Assembly: GCA_018660265.1 (NCBI GenBank)
Contig: JABJKS010000061.1
Coordinates: 62,001-126,000, forward strand
DNA length: 64,000 bases
DNA from: Rhodospirillaceae bacterium
Lineage (GTDB): Bacteria; Pseudomonadota; Alphaproteobacteria; GCA-2731375
Direction of reading: 5' to 3'
Part shown: positions 34,405 through 42,370 of the stretch, piece by piece
Position numbering within the stretch: position 1 is the stretch's first letter
Layout of the letters: each line of letters opens with the position of its first letter
The notes under the pieces: generated by a model
Databases searched by the model: none
The model's input: the letters and a program-made list of their open reading frames with translations, nothing else
What the model was told of the DNA's origin: nothing
Made by a program: the position numbers and the translations under genes

Positions 34405-35466
34405 ATGACGAATCCTTCCACAGTCCCCGTCCTAATCACCGGCGGTGCGGGCTATATCGGCAGCCACGCTGTATTGGCATTACTTGACTGCGGCCGCGCG
34501 GTCGTTGTGCTGGATGACCTGTCTACGGGCCGCCGTGGGGCGGTGCCTGATGGGGTGCCGTTCTATCAGGGCAGGATCAACGATGATGATTGCGTTACCC
34601 AGGTTATCAAGGATCATGGTTGTTGCGAGGTGATGCACTTCGCCGGCTCTATTGTGGTGCCGGAATCCGTGGCGATGCCCCTGGATTATTATCAGAATAA
34701 TGTCAGCGGTACTGCCCAGTTGCTGCGCACCTGCCTGAACAATGGCATAGAGCGGTTTGTCTTTTCCTCCTCCGCCGCAGTTTATGACGGTGATTATGAC
34801 GGTGATTATGACGGTGATTACGACGTTACCGGCGGCGTGCCTTTGGTGGAGGGCGCGCCGCTGGCACCCGCTAATCCCTACGGGCGTAGCAAGTTGATGA
34901 CCGAATGGATGTTGCAGGATATCTCTGCTGCGACGGATTTGCGCGTTGCCGTATTGCGTTATTTCAATGTAGCAGGCGCCGATCATCTGGCGCGGTCGGG
35001 GCAATATTCAAAGGTTGCCACCCATCTGATCAAGCGGGCCAGCCAGGCAGCCCTGGGCGTTCTGCCCCATATTGATGTTTTTGGTGATGATTACCCGACG
35101 CCGGATGGCACCTGTGTCCGGGACTATATTCATGTCAGCGATTTGGCCCAGGCCCACCTGGCCGCTCTCGATCATGTGGCGGCAAGCGGCGAAAACCTGA
35201 CCGTCAATTGCGGCTATGGCCATGGCTATTCAGTTCGTGAGGTGCTGGATGCCACAGACAAGGTGCTGGTTGATACTTTGGGTATCCCGGCCCTCGAACG
35301 TCGGATCGGGCCGCGCCGGGCCGGTGATCCCCCCAGCCTGGTAGCGGATACCACTCATATGCAATCGACCCTGAATTGGCTGCCGCAATTTGATGATTTG
35401 GCGGTGATGATCGAAACGGCGATTAGGTGGGAGAAACAGCTGGTGGATGGCCAAGAGCAATTTTGA
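34405..35466 (+). CDS. galE: UDP-glucose 4-epimerase (second copy), with internal repeat
   Basis: A 353-aa GalE paralogue of the 32023-33054 gene. Same landmarks: GGAGYIGSHAV, NPYGRSKLMTE, RYFNVAGAD, CVRDYIHVSDLA. It differs by an acidic insertion after VYDGDYDGDYDGD (three copies of a 12-base unit) where copy 1 has a single YDGNMDV. This lies next to the substrate loop after the SSAAVYD strand. The last three residues and stop (EQF*) come from a roughly 100-base interspersed repeat that begins at 35455. Different C-termini of the two copies (DGQEQF versus AGYHV) support a recent change at the 3' end. Confidence 0.9.
   Translation: MTNPSTVPVLITGGAGYIGSHAVLALLDCGRAVVVLDDLSTGRRGAVPDGVPFYQGRINDDDCVTQVIKDHGCCEVMHFAGSIVVPESVAMPLDYYQNNVSGTAQLLRTCLNNGIERFVFSSSAAVYDGDYDGDYDGDYDVTGGVPLVEGAPLAPANPYGRSKLMTEWMLQDISAATDLRVAVLRYFNVAGADHLARSGQYSKVATHLIKRASQAALGVLPHIDVFGDDYPTPDGTCVRDYIHVSDLAQAHLAALDHVAASGENLTVNCGYGHGYSVREVLDATDKVLVDTLGIPALERRIGPRRAGDPPSLVADTTHMQSTLNWLPQFDDLAVMIETAIRWEKQLVDGQEQF
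34783..34818 (+). repeat. Three perfect 12-base tandem repeats inside galE2
   Basis: The unit TATGACGGTGAT occurs three times in a row at 34783-34794, 34795-34806 and 34807-34818, then degenerates (TACGACGTT). It encodes YDGD units. Because the period is divisible by three, changes in copy number keep the reading frame. Confidence 0.9.
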
Positions 35467-35555
35467 ATTAATTGGAGTCGCTCTCGCGGCCCAAATGATT
35501 TGTTCAATTGCACTTTGTTCTTAAGAAATTGTGCATGTTTTAAAAAACATGCACT
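35455..35555 (+). repeat. Interspersed ~100-base repeat, copy A (at 3' end of galE2)
   Basis: This stretch matches, by eye at about 80%, the reverse strand of 62186-62286. Shared blocks are GAGCAATTTT, AATTAATTGGAGTCGCT, TTCAATTGC, and a final GCATGTTTT hairpin. Two sub-hairpins are visible: TTGGAGTCGC...GCGGCCCAA and GTGCATGTTTT with AAAACATGCAC (35531-35541 and 35544-35554). The beginning of the repeat supplies the last codons and stop of galE2. It may work as a 3'-end processing or termination element, or be a small mobile repeat. Confidence 0.8.
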
Positions 35556-35565
35556 GGGGTGAAGA

Positions 35566-36315
35566 TTAGTCGGCCTGGTCTTCTTCCAGACTAAGCAGCG
35601 CCAGATGTTTAAGCAGGGGATGGATGACGTAATAGTCCGCCCCCTCATCCTCACCAGTCTCACCATGCGCGCTGACTTGAGGCAGAACATCGTCAGCCTG
35701 CCAGTTCGCCACCACGTCCACCATCAGGTCTGCGCGCATGGCGGAATCGTAGAAATAATCGATGTCCACGTCCACGGGCGGGGCCGGGTATCGGCGGCGG
35801 GCCACGATGGGCCCCTGGTCGATGGCAGGCACCAGTTGGATCACGGAAACGCCGCAATTCCCTTCCGCCAGCAGGCTGTAATAGACAGTGGTGCTGCCTC
35901 GGTATTCAGGCAACCAGCCGGAATGGGCATGCAGAAACGGTATCCCAAGGGACAGCAATTCTGGGCTGACCAGCTGGCCGCCATAGCCGGAATAGACGGC
36001 CAGGCCGGTGCCGTCAGCTATGGCTTCTTTCACTGCCGTCAGAATTGCCGGGTCAGTGATTTTTTCCGCTTCGATATGGTCTATACGATCCGCCAGGCCT
36101 GCCAAAGTTTCCAACAACGGGATATTGGGGTCAGGTAGGGGAATAGTGGTCGCCATTTGTGGGCGGACCAGTTCCGATGCCTTGCCCGACTGCCCTGCAC
36201 CGGGACGGTCGAATAGGATAACCTGCGCCAACCTGATGTCCTTGGCCGCCATAGCCTGGGCATAGGCTTGGCTACGCGGCGTATTTGCGGCCAGAAAAAT
36301 GATGTCGCCACTCAC
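35566..36315 (-). CDS. Formyltransferase-like protein
   Basis: A 249-aa protein starting at GTG 36315, whose first base overlaps the stop of the upstream gene (GTGA), so translation is coupled. The longer upstream frame would be a shadow of the 36312-36884 gene. The domain resembles the N-terminal half of methionyl-tRNA formyltransferase: LHAHSGWLPEYRGSTTVYYSLL contains H131, and D166 sits in AIDQGPIV. The usual N-x-H triad reads H129-A-H131, so the Asn is replaced. It probably formylates, or otherwise transfers a one-carbon unit to, an amino sugar. It is the last gene of an operon with a CysC-like kinase and an unknown protein. Confidence 0.7.
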   Translation of the reverse strand: MSGDIIFLAANTPRSQAYAQAMAAKDIRLAQVILFDRPGAGQSGKASELVRPQMATTIPLPDPNIPLLETLAGLADRIDHIEAEKITDPAILTAVKEAIADGTGLAVYSGYGGQLVSPELLSLGIPFLHAHSGWLPEYRGSTTVYYSLLAEGNCGVSVIQLVPAIDQGPIVARRRYPAPPVDVDIDYFYDSAMRADLMVDVVANWQADDVLPQVSAHGETGEDEGADYYVIHPLLKHLALLSLEEDQAD

Positions 36316-36884
36316 GCCGAAATTCCCCGCGCTTGTACCACGGCATCCACGTATCCAGCTTCCTGGCCCAGGTGCCAGGTCAGACGGGCGGCAAGATCGG
36401 GGCTTAACCGCGCCACCTCGGCACAAAGGGTATCGAGACATTTGAGATAGACATTGAGGTACCGCAGGGTCGGGGTTCCCTCATACGCAGCCGCAAACAG
36501 ATCAGCGGCGCGAAGATAAAGCGACATGGTATATCGGGCCTGTTTATCCAAAGCGCGGAAGGCTAGGTCATAGCCATCGTGAACACGCTTATGAATTTCG
36601 AACTTTTTCACGAAAGCTTCCCGCAAGTCGACATCGCCGCCCAGGGCGCGCTCCAACAAATCAATGCTCTGGCGCGAGTTTGGATCTACGTTTGGTTTTG
36701 CGGGCAGCGGTGCCACGGCATCGGGCAAACCTGCCAGAGAGGTGGCGCGATCCTTTCGCCAGGCAGCAACAAATGCCTGTCCGCCATATTGTGAATACGA
36801 ATAACGTTGCGGCGCGTCGATCAAATCACCCCTGGCGTAGGGGTAGTCCATGGTCGTGCGGGTCGTGCGGGTCGTGCGGGTCAT
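36312..36884 (-). CDS. Unknown 190-aa protein between CysC-like kinase and formyltransferase
   Basis: No family recognised. The N-terminus is MTRTTRTTRTTMDYPYARG, produced by three copies of a 9-base repeat; an internal ATG at 36851 would remove it. The rest is predicted mostly alpha-helical (for example DVDLREAFVKKFEIHKRVHDGYDLAFRALDK) with many charged residues and no signal peptide or membrane segment. The start overlaps the stop of the CysC-like gene (ATGA) and its stop overlaps the formyltransferase-like gene, so all three are coupled and probably act together. A carrier, scaffold or auxiliary role is possible but not shown. Confidence 0.7.
   Translation of the reverse strand: MTRTTRTTRTTMDYPYARGDLIDAPQRYSYSQYGGQAFVAAWRKDRATSLAGLPDAVAPLPAKPNVDPNSRQSIDLLERALGGDVDLREAFVKKFEIHKRVHDGYDLAFRALDKQARYTMSLYLRAADLFAAAYEGTPTLRYLNVYLKCLDTLCAEVARLSPDLAARLTWHLGQEAGYVDAVVQARGISA
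36852..36878. repeat. Three perfect 9-base tandem repeats at a gene start
   Basis: The unit GGTCGTGCG is repeated three times (36852-36860, 36861-36869, 36870-36878) with a degenerate fourth unit (GGTCATGGG) that contains the start codon of the 190-aa gene on the minus strand. In that frame it adds the residues TRT/RTT repeated. The period of nine keeps the frame. Confidence 0.85.
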
Positions 36885-37402
36885 GGGGCAACCCCAATGC
36901 GGCCCAGGATATCGGCGGCGACGGCGTTGGCATCCAGAACCGTGCCGTCATTGCGGACGACCATGTCGGGTTGTTCGGGGGTGGGGAAGGGGATGTCCAT
37001 GCCGACAACGTTTGCCATTTCGCCTGAACGGGCAGCCGCATACAGGCCCTTGCCGTCGCGCGCCTCCAACGCCGCCAGAGGCGCATCGACGAAGACTTCG
37101 AAATAGTCGCTAAAGCGATTTTTGTTTTCCGCCATGATGTCGGGAAAGATACACAGGATGCTGACCACGGCGTTGATGTTCTGGTTATCCAGCCAGGCGC
37201 TCATGGCCGCAATGCGTTCCCCATTGACCCGCCGTCCCGCAACCGTGAAAGGTGCCGTGCCCTGGTCATGTTTGAAAATGTCGCGGATCTCATCGCCATC
37301 AATCAGCACTGTCGCGGGATCAATGGCCTGCCACCTAGCGTGCAGGGCACGGGCAATGGTGGTCTTTCCCGCACCGGATAGGCCGACTAACCAGACAATC
37401 AT
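36881..37402 (-). CDS. CysC-like (adenylylsulfate kinase family) kinase
   Basis: A 173-aa P-loop kinase with Walker A GLSGAGKT at residues 7-14, LIDGDEIRDIF, YFEVFVDAPL, RDGKGLYAAARSGEMANVVG and PEQPDMVVRND. The DLGFS/DR segment of true APS kinases is changed (HDQGTAPFTVAGRR). No ATP sulfurylase or other sulfate gene is nearby; the partners are an unknown protein and a formyltransferase-like protein. Similar CysC-like kinases occur in surface-polysaccharide loci; in Campylobacter one of these is a kinase of the phosphoramidate pathway. The true substrate here is therefore uncertain. Confidence 0.78.
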   Translation of the reverse strand: MIVWLVGLSGAGKTTIARALHARWQAIDPATVLIDGDEIRDIFKHDQGTAPFTVAGRRVNGERIAAMSAWLDNQNINAVVSILCIFPDIMAENKNRFSDYFEVFVDAPLAALEARDGKGLYAAARSGEMANVVGMDIPFPTPEQPDMVVRNDGTVLDANAVAADILGRIGVAP

Positions 37403-37630
37403 TTTAAGCTCTATTTAATGCGCCCCAACGTCTTAAAATCCGAGGCTCCAGAATCGACTGTTATTGTAATTCAAAAAAGAGCGAAAGATAGACCGTGTAA
37501 TTGTGATCGTCGGGGGTGGCGGAATGTCTTTCCAACGGTGATAGAATCTGGCTAATATCATCCCGAAAACCGAGTGCCATTGGATATTTTTGTGGCAACC
37601 GAATAACATTCGCTAGGGAGGCGATATCAC

Positions 37631-38725
37631 ATGAAACGTCGTGTATTTATGAAGGGCGCCGCGACAGCCGGCGTCGCGGGTGCCGCAGTTGCAGCATCAA
37701 CATTCTCTACACCAGCGATTGCCAAGGGCAAACAGAAATGGATTGGCGTCAATACGTTCGGGAAGGCTGGCCTGTTGGGCCGCGCCTTTGATGCCTTTGC
37801 GAAATTCGTTGGCGAGGCGTCCGAGGATAGGCTTTCAATCAAAGTTTATCATGCGGGTGAGTTGGTGAAACCATTCGAAACCTTTGACGCGGTACAGGAA
37901 GGCACGGCACAGATCGGCCTTGGTGCGCCTTATTACTGGACCGGGAAATCCAACGCCATTCAGTTTGTCGCCGGCATGCCCTTCGGCCTGAACGCACAGG
38001 AACAAAATGGCTGGCTGTACCAGGCCGGCGGTTTGGATATGTGCAACAAGGTCTATAACGAACTTGGCCTACAGTTCCTTCCCTGTGGCAATACGGGCAA
38101 TCAAATGGGCGGTTGGTATAACAAGGAAATCAACACGGCTGCCGATCTTGACGGACTGAAATTCCGTATGCCTGGACTGGGCGGCGAAATTCTCAAAACC
38201 TTTGGCGTCAATGTCATATTGCTGCCCGGGACGGAGGTGTTGGCGGCGCTGACATCGGGTGCCATCGATGGCACGGAATGGATTGGGCCGGTGGCCGACC
38301 GTGGCAAGGGCCTCTACAAAGTTGCGAAATATTACTATTACCCCGGCTGGCATGAGCCCGCGACGGTCCTTGATTGTTTTATCAACAAAAAAGCATTCGA
38401 TGGTCTGGACAATAGTCTGCGGACAATTGTGGAACATGCCGCAGCGAAAACAAACCTTATGCTACTGTCGCAATTCCAGGCGTTGAACAATGCCGCCATG
38501 GATGCCTTGATTAACAAGGAAGGCGTGCAGCTGAAAACCTATAGCGATGAATTGCTACAGGCGATTGGCAAGCGAGCGACGGAGGTTCTACCAGCCATAG
38601 CGTCCAAGGATAAGATGTCTCAGGAGCTTTACGACCACCTTATTGCCTATCGTAAAACTTCCGTGAACTGGGCCCGTCTTTCAGAAGGGGCGTTCATCAA
38701 GGCGCGCGAATACGCCGACCTTTAA
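37631..38725 (+). CDS. TRAP transporter substrate-binding protein (DctP/TakP-like)
   Basis: A 364-aa periplasmic binding protein with a twin-arginine type leader (MKRRVFMKGAATAGVAG, cleavage after AIA). Blocks GMPFGLNAQEQNGWLY, GNTGNQMGGWYNKEI, LKFRMPGLGGEIL and EWIGPVADRGKGLYKVAKYYYYPGWHEP match the TakP group of DctP proteins, which bind 2-oxo acids such as pyruvate or alpha-keto acids; the arginine in FRMPGLGG is the usual carboxylate-binding residue. It delivers a substrate to the DctQ/DctM permease encoded downstream on the opposite strand. GGGAGG precedes the ATG. Confidence 0.88.
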   Translation: MKRRVFMKGAATAGVAGAAVAASTFSTPAIAKGKQKWIGVNTFGKAGLLGRAFDAFAKFVGEASEDRLSIKVYHAGELVKPFETFDAVQEGTAQIGLGAPYYWTGKSNAIQFVAGMPFGLNAQEQNGWLYQAGGLDMCNKVYNELGLQFLPCGNTGNQMGGWYNKEINTAADLDGLKFRMPGLGGEILKTFGVNVILLPGTEVLAALTSGAIDGTEWIGPVADRGKGLYKVAKYYYYPGWHEPATVLDCFINKKAFDGLDNSLRTIVEHAAAKTNLMLLSQFQALNNAAMDALINKEGVQLKTYSDELLQAIGKRATEVLPAIASKDKMSQELYDHLIAYRKTSVNWARLSEGAFIKAREYADL

Positions 38726-38745
38726 TCAGTACTGGCTATACATTG

Positions 38746-38773
38746 ATAGGGCGGGTGGCGACACCCGCCCTAT
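38746..38773. terminator. Bidirectional terminator between the TRAP binding protein and permease genes
   Basis: A perfect 12-base stem (ATAGGGCGGGTG with CACCCGCCCTAT) closes a GCGA tetraloop and is followed by TTTTGTTT on the plus strand. Its symmetry and place between two convergent genes suggest it ends both transcripts. Confidence 0.85.
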
Positions 38774-38799
38774 TTTTGTTTGGCCCTGTCCAGGGTGCG

Positions 38800-40179
38800 T
38801 TATCTGAACAGGATGGACGGCAGCCAGGTCGCGATCTCGGGGAATATGGTCAGCACACATAACGCAAAGACCTGGATCGCGATGAAGGGGATCACACCTT
38901 TGTAAATATCCAGCGTTTTGACGGAAGGTGGTGCCACCCCGCGCAAATAGAACAGGGCAAAGCCAAAGGGCGGCGTTAGAAAGCTGGTTTGCAGATTGAT
39001 CCCGATCATGACACCCAGCCAGAGGGGGTTGATGCCAAGGGAAATCAGGATTGGCGCGACAATTGGGATAACAACAAAAATAATCTCGATAAAATCCAGA
39101 AAGAAGCCAAGAAAGAAGATAACCGCCATCACCAATAACATGGCGCTGAAAGCGCCGCCCGGCAGATTGGCCAGGAAATGTTCGATCATTTCATCGCCGC
39201 CAAAGCCCCTGAAAACCAATGAGAACATGGACGCCCCGATCAGGATGACGAAGACCATGGTCGAAACCTTCAACGTTGCCTGGGCGACGTCCCGAACGAT
39301 CCGTAGGTTCAGGCGGCGGTAAGAGGCAGCGATCAACGTTGCGCCAATGGCCCCGACGGCAGCTGATTCCGTTGGTGTGGCAGCGCCAACGAGAATGGAG
39401 CCCAAGACCAGGATAATTAAGCCCAGTGGCGGCAGGACCACGCGCAGGAAGCGGCCCATCATGGGCGGGCGGACATCATCGCCCTGAACCAGGGCCGGGC
39501 AGGTCTCGGGCTTGAATACGGCCATGAAGGCCATATAGGTGGTATAAAAGGCGACGAGCATCAGGCCCGGCAACAGGGCACCGGCGAACAGATCGATGCC
39601 GGTGACGGGTTCTGGTGCCAGGTCGCCGCGCATTTCCGCCGCCTGCTCGTTCGCGCCCTGCAACACATCCGCCAGGATAATCAGCACGATGGATGGCGGG
39701 ATGATCTGGCCCAAGGTGCCGGCGGCATTGATGATCCCCGTTGCCAGTTTCGGGTCATAGCCCGCGCGTAACATGGGCGGCAGGCTCAACAATCCCATGG
39801 TCACCACCGTGGCACCAACAATGCCCGTGGAGGCAGCCAGCAAGGTGCCAACGATGATCACCGTAAAACCCAGGCCGCCATTTACCCGGCCAAACATCAG
39901 GCCCAAAGTGTCCAGCAGATCACCGGCAATGCGGGAACGTTCCAGCATCACCCCCATGAATATGAACAACGGCACCGCGACAAAGGTTTCCGTGGTCATG
40001 ATGCCAAAAATGCGCTGCGGATAGGCCCCCATCAGCGCCATCATAAACAGGTCCGCCGACTGTCCAAGATAGGCAAACAGCAGGGCGGAGCCTGCAAGCG
40101 TCAACGCCACTGGAAAACCGAACATCAGCAGGAACAAGGTGGTCCCAAACATGATCAGGCCGAGAATTTCCTCACTCAT
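38800..40179 (-). CDS. TRAP transporter large permease (DctM)
   Basis: A 459-aa very hydrophobic protein with about 12 membrane segments (for example ILGLIMFGTTLFLLMFGFPVALTL and MLLVMAVIFFLGFFLDFIEIIFVVIP). SEEILGLIMFG at the start, PLFIFMGVMLERS and the terminal ATWLPSIL fit the DctM family (UbiH-like ArsB fold). It carries out sodium-driven uptake with the DctQ subunit, whose gene it overlaps by 4 bases. It is convergent with the substrate-binding-protein gene, so the three subunits are not in one operon. Confidence 0.9.
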   Translation of the reverse strand: MSEEILGLIMFGTTLFLLMFGFPVALTLAGSALLFAYLGQSADLFMMALMGAYPQRIFGIMTTETFVAVPLFIFMGVMLERSRIAGDLLDTLGLMFGRVNGGLGFTVIIVGTLLAASTGIVGATVVTMGLLSLPPMLRAGYDPKLATGIINAAGTLGQIIPPSIVLIILADVLQGANEQAAEMRGDLAPEPVTGIDLFAGALLPGLMLVAFYTTYMAFMAVFKPETCPALVQGDDVRPPMMGRFLRVVLPPLGLIILVLGSILVGAATPTESAAVGAIGATLIAASYRRLNLRIVRDVAQATLKVSTMVFVILIGASMFSLVFRGFGGDEMIEHFLANLPGGAFSAMLLVMAVIFFLGFFLDFIEIIFVVIPIVAPILISLGINPLWLGVMIGINLQTSFLTPPFGFALFYLRGVAPPSVKTLDIYKGVIPFIAIQVFALCVLTIFPEIATWLPSILFR

Positions 40180-40721
40180 GCCGCGTTCTCATCCTGATAG
40201 TTGGGTTCAACCTGATGCCCGGCAATGGATAGCAGGCTGCGCAGGATCAGGGAGATGGCCTGTATGGCCAAAAGAAAACTAAAACCCCAGATCATGCCTT
40301 TCAGGACAAACAGGAACGGCATGCCGCCCGCTTCGGCGGAGCTCTCCATCACACCAAAGCTGCGGGTGATATAGCCGATGCTTCTATCGAATATGATCCA
40401 ACAGATCGGCAGTACGAAAATGATACAGCCGACAATATTGACCACGTCCCTATAGGTTTGCGATGCGGTGCGATAGAAAATATCGATCCGCACATGACCG
40501 TCGTGCAGCAGGGTATAGCCGGCCCCCAGCATAAAAACGATGGCATGGGCCCAGACATAGCTTTCCTGCATCCAGATAAAGCCGATTGAAAAGATATAGC
40601 GCATGATGACGATCAAGGTGACAACCAACACCATGAACACGGTCAACCACGAGACGGTGCGCCCCACATACTCGTTGATGCCATCCAGAAGGCGCACCAC
40701 CCAACTTAAAATACTGACCAT
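40176..40721 (-). CDS. TRAP transporter small permease (DctQ)
   Basis: A 181-aa membrane protein with four hydrophobic segments (WLTVFMVLVVTLIVIMRYIFSIGFIW, SYVWAHAIVFMLGAGYTLLHDGH, VNIVGCIIFVLPICWIIF, MIWGFSFLLAIQAISLIL). The block ESYVWAHAIVFMLGAGYTLLHDGHVRIDIFY is the DctQ signature. It pairs with the DctM protein of the overlapping downstream gene. A CGAGGA site precedes the ATG. Substrate type follows the binding protein (probably a 2-oxo acid or similar organic acid). Confidence 0.9.
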   Translation of the reverse strand: MVSILSWVVRLLDGINEYVGRTVSWLTVFMVLVVTLIVIMRYIFSIGFIWMQESYVWAHAIVFMLGAGYTLLHDGHVRIDIFYRTASQTYRDVVNIVGCIIFVLPICWIIFDRSIGYITRSFGVMESSAEAGGMPFLFVLKGMIWGFSFLLAIQAISLILRSLLSIAGHQVEPNYQDENAA

Positions 40722-40748
40722 ATAAATTCCTCGACACCGTATTGCGGT

Positions 40749-40779
40749 GCCTACGATAGGCGGTTTGGCTCAATTGCTC
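40749..40779 (-). repeat. Possible fragment of the interspersed repeat plus hairpin after the PhyH gene
   Basis: On the minus strand the sequence right at the PhyH stop reads TAGAGCAATTGAGCCAAACC. This is close to the inner end of the repeat copies (GAGCAATTGAACCAACC, plus strand of copy B), and the overlap with the TAG stop codon is identical to copy B. A small hairpin GCCTA-CGA-TAGGC (40749-40761) follows. It is too short to be sure it belongs to the same family. Confidence 0.4.
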
Positions 40780-41630
40780 TAAGACTTTTGCAACAACCGT
40801 TCGGGGTGCATGCTGTCGATGTGACCCATGAAGGGCGGATGAATTGAATAACCCATGAGGGCTTGGACCCGGGTCGAAAATGTGCGGGTTGTTTCAGGCG
40901 GTACGGCCAGCATCATGTTTTCCTGCTGCCGGGCCCAGGGCGCGCAATATTGCAAGGTGACGGCCAGACGATTGGCAGCTGATCGGTTGCCGCCGCCGCG
41001 ATGCCACAGGGTGCCGGAAAAGATCAGGGCGGAACCCGCCGGCATGACCGCATCCACCAATCGCGTTTCCAGGTCTTCGAGCACCGGGACTTCATAGGCC
41101 GGGCCATTACGGGGCAGGGCGATCTCGTGCTCAGCGGGCAGGCCGTCAGGGTTCTCGTCGCCCCAGGTGTGGGAGCCGGGGATCAATTGCGTGGCACCAT
41201 TTTCCAAGGTGAAATCATCAATGGCCCAGATCACGCTCATCCCGATGGGCGGGCGGGGCCGTGGCACGGGATAGAAGGAATCGTCGAAATGCACCGCCTG
41301 TGGGCTTTCCCCAGGGTGCAGATCAATGGATAGTCCGGCGGAGAGGAGGTAATTCGCCTCCAGCATGTCATCCAATACGGCCAGGACCGTCGGGTTCTCC
41401 ACCATATCGGCGAATATTTGTCCACGGGCGAGCAGGCTATAGACACGTTCGGTCTGATAACCTTCAAAATCGTTGCGGCCGCGAATGCCGGTTTTGTGGA
41501 CTGTCAGGGCCTGGCGCACAGCATCGCGTCCATTCGAATCCAGCAATTCGGGAACGATGGCGAAACCATGTTCGCCTATGCCTGCCAGAATTCCTAGCCT
41601 ATCGTTTGCTTGGCAATAATGTTCTTTCAT
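40779..41630 (-). CDS. PhyH-family (phytanoyl-CoA dioxygenase-like) 2OG-Fe(II) oxygenase
   Basis: A 283-aa protein. The iron ligands are H114-x-D116 (AVHFDDSFY) and H210 (TLWHRGGGN), with R221 or nearby as the 2-oxoglutarate contact. MSVIWAIDDFTLENGATQLIPGSHTWG is the PhyH core block. The start is placed at ATG 41630; a longer frame to 41672 would overlap the start region of the glutathione S-transferase gene, so the shorter one is favoured. PhyH enzymes hydroxylate small molecules, often fatty acyl-CoA or secondary metabolites; no context fixes the substrate. Divergent from the GST gene by about 57 bases. Confidence 0.8.
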   Translation of the reverse strand: MKEHYCQANDRLGILAGIGEHGFAIVPELLDSNGRDAVRQALTVHKTGIRGRNDFEGYQTERVYSLLARGQIFADMVENPTVLAVLDDMLEANYLLSAGLSIDLHPGESPQAVHFDDSFYPVPRPRPPIGMSVIWAIDDFTLENGATQLIPGSHTWGDENPDGLPAEHEIALPRNGPAYEVPVLEDLETRLVDAVMPAGSALIFSGTLWHRGGGNRSAANRLAVTLQYCAPWARQQENMMLAVPPETTRTFSTRVQALMGYSIHPPFMGHIDSMHPERLLQKS

Positions 41631-41687
41631 GGCTAGAGTATATTTTTCGCGGCCAGTCTTGTGAAGTCGCATTCAGGGGATCAAGAG

Positions 41688-42362
41688 ATGTTGAAATTTT
41701 ACTACAGCGGTGCGCCAAACCCGGTAAAGGTTGCTCTCTTCCTGGAAGAGGCCGGCTTGGATTATGAAGCCATCCCCGTCGATACTCGGGCCGGGGATCA
41801 GCACAAGCCCGCATTTTTGGCCCTTAACCCCAATGCCAAGGTACCGGTGATCGTCGATGATGACGTGACCGTCTTTGATAGCAACGGAATCCTGCTTTAT
41901 CTGGGTGATAAAACCGGGCAGTTTATGCCCGATGACAATCCGGCGGCGCGTGGGGAAATGCTGTCATGGTTGATGTTCGTCGCCTCCGGCATCGGGCCCT
42001 ATTCGGGCCAGGCGGTGCATTTTCAACATCATGCACCTGAAAAGCTGGCCTATGCCATCAACCGCTATCGCTTCGAGGCTCTGCGTCACTACGCAATTGC
42101 CGATGCCCGTTTGGCTGACCGCCCCTATATGCTGGGTGATCGTTATACCATCGTTGATATGGCCTTATGGGGCTGGGCTCGCCTGTTGCCCGTGGTTCTG
42201 GGCGACGATGCTTTGGCCGGCCTGCCGAACCTGGAACGGCTGGTGACAGAAATATCTGCCCGTCCCGCCGCAGCGCAGGCTGAGACCTTGAAGGAACGCC
42301 ACGCCTTTAAAGCTGAGATGGATGATGACGCCCGCCGGAACATGTTTCCCAGTAATTACTAG
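41688..42362 (+). CDS. Glutathione S-transferase family protein
   Basis: A 224-aa protein. The N-terminal thioredoxin-like domain has the substrate region LKFYYSGAPNPVKVALFLEEAGLDYE and the cis-proline block AKVPVIVDDD, followed by the E/D-S-N motif VFDSNGILLYLGDK. The C-terminal all-helical domain includes LADRPYMLGDRYTIVDMALWGW with the N-capping box. The start at ATG 41688 follows AGGGGATCAAGAG; a longer frame from 41661 has no reason to be used. It probably conjugates or reduces electrophiles with glutathione. Only 8 bases separate it from the convergent prfC gene. Confidence 0.88.
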   Translation: MLKFYYSGAPNPVKVALFLEEAGLDYEAIPVDTRAGDQHKPAFLALNPNAKVPVIVDDDVTVFDSNGILLYLGDKTGQFMPDDNPAARGEMLSWLMFVASGIGPYSGQAVHFQHHAPEKLAYAINRYRFEALRHYAIADARLADRPYMLGDRYTIVDMALWGWARLLPVVLGDDALAGLPNLERLVTEISARPAAAQAETLKERHAFKAEMDDDARRNMFPSNY

Positions 42363-42370
42363 GGTAACTG

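Noticed and set aside
35566..36441. Longer frame for the formyltransferase-like protein starting at 36441
   Set aside because: The extra residues are a shadow of the coupled 190-aa gene; the GTG at 36315 gives a 4-base overlap and a normal start of the domain.
37403..37630. Gap before the TRAP binding-protein gene as a possible regulatory RNA
   Set aside because: I saw no long stem or conserved riboswitch feature; only ordinary promoter space for the divergent genes.
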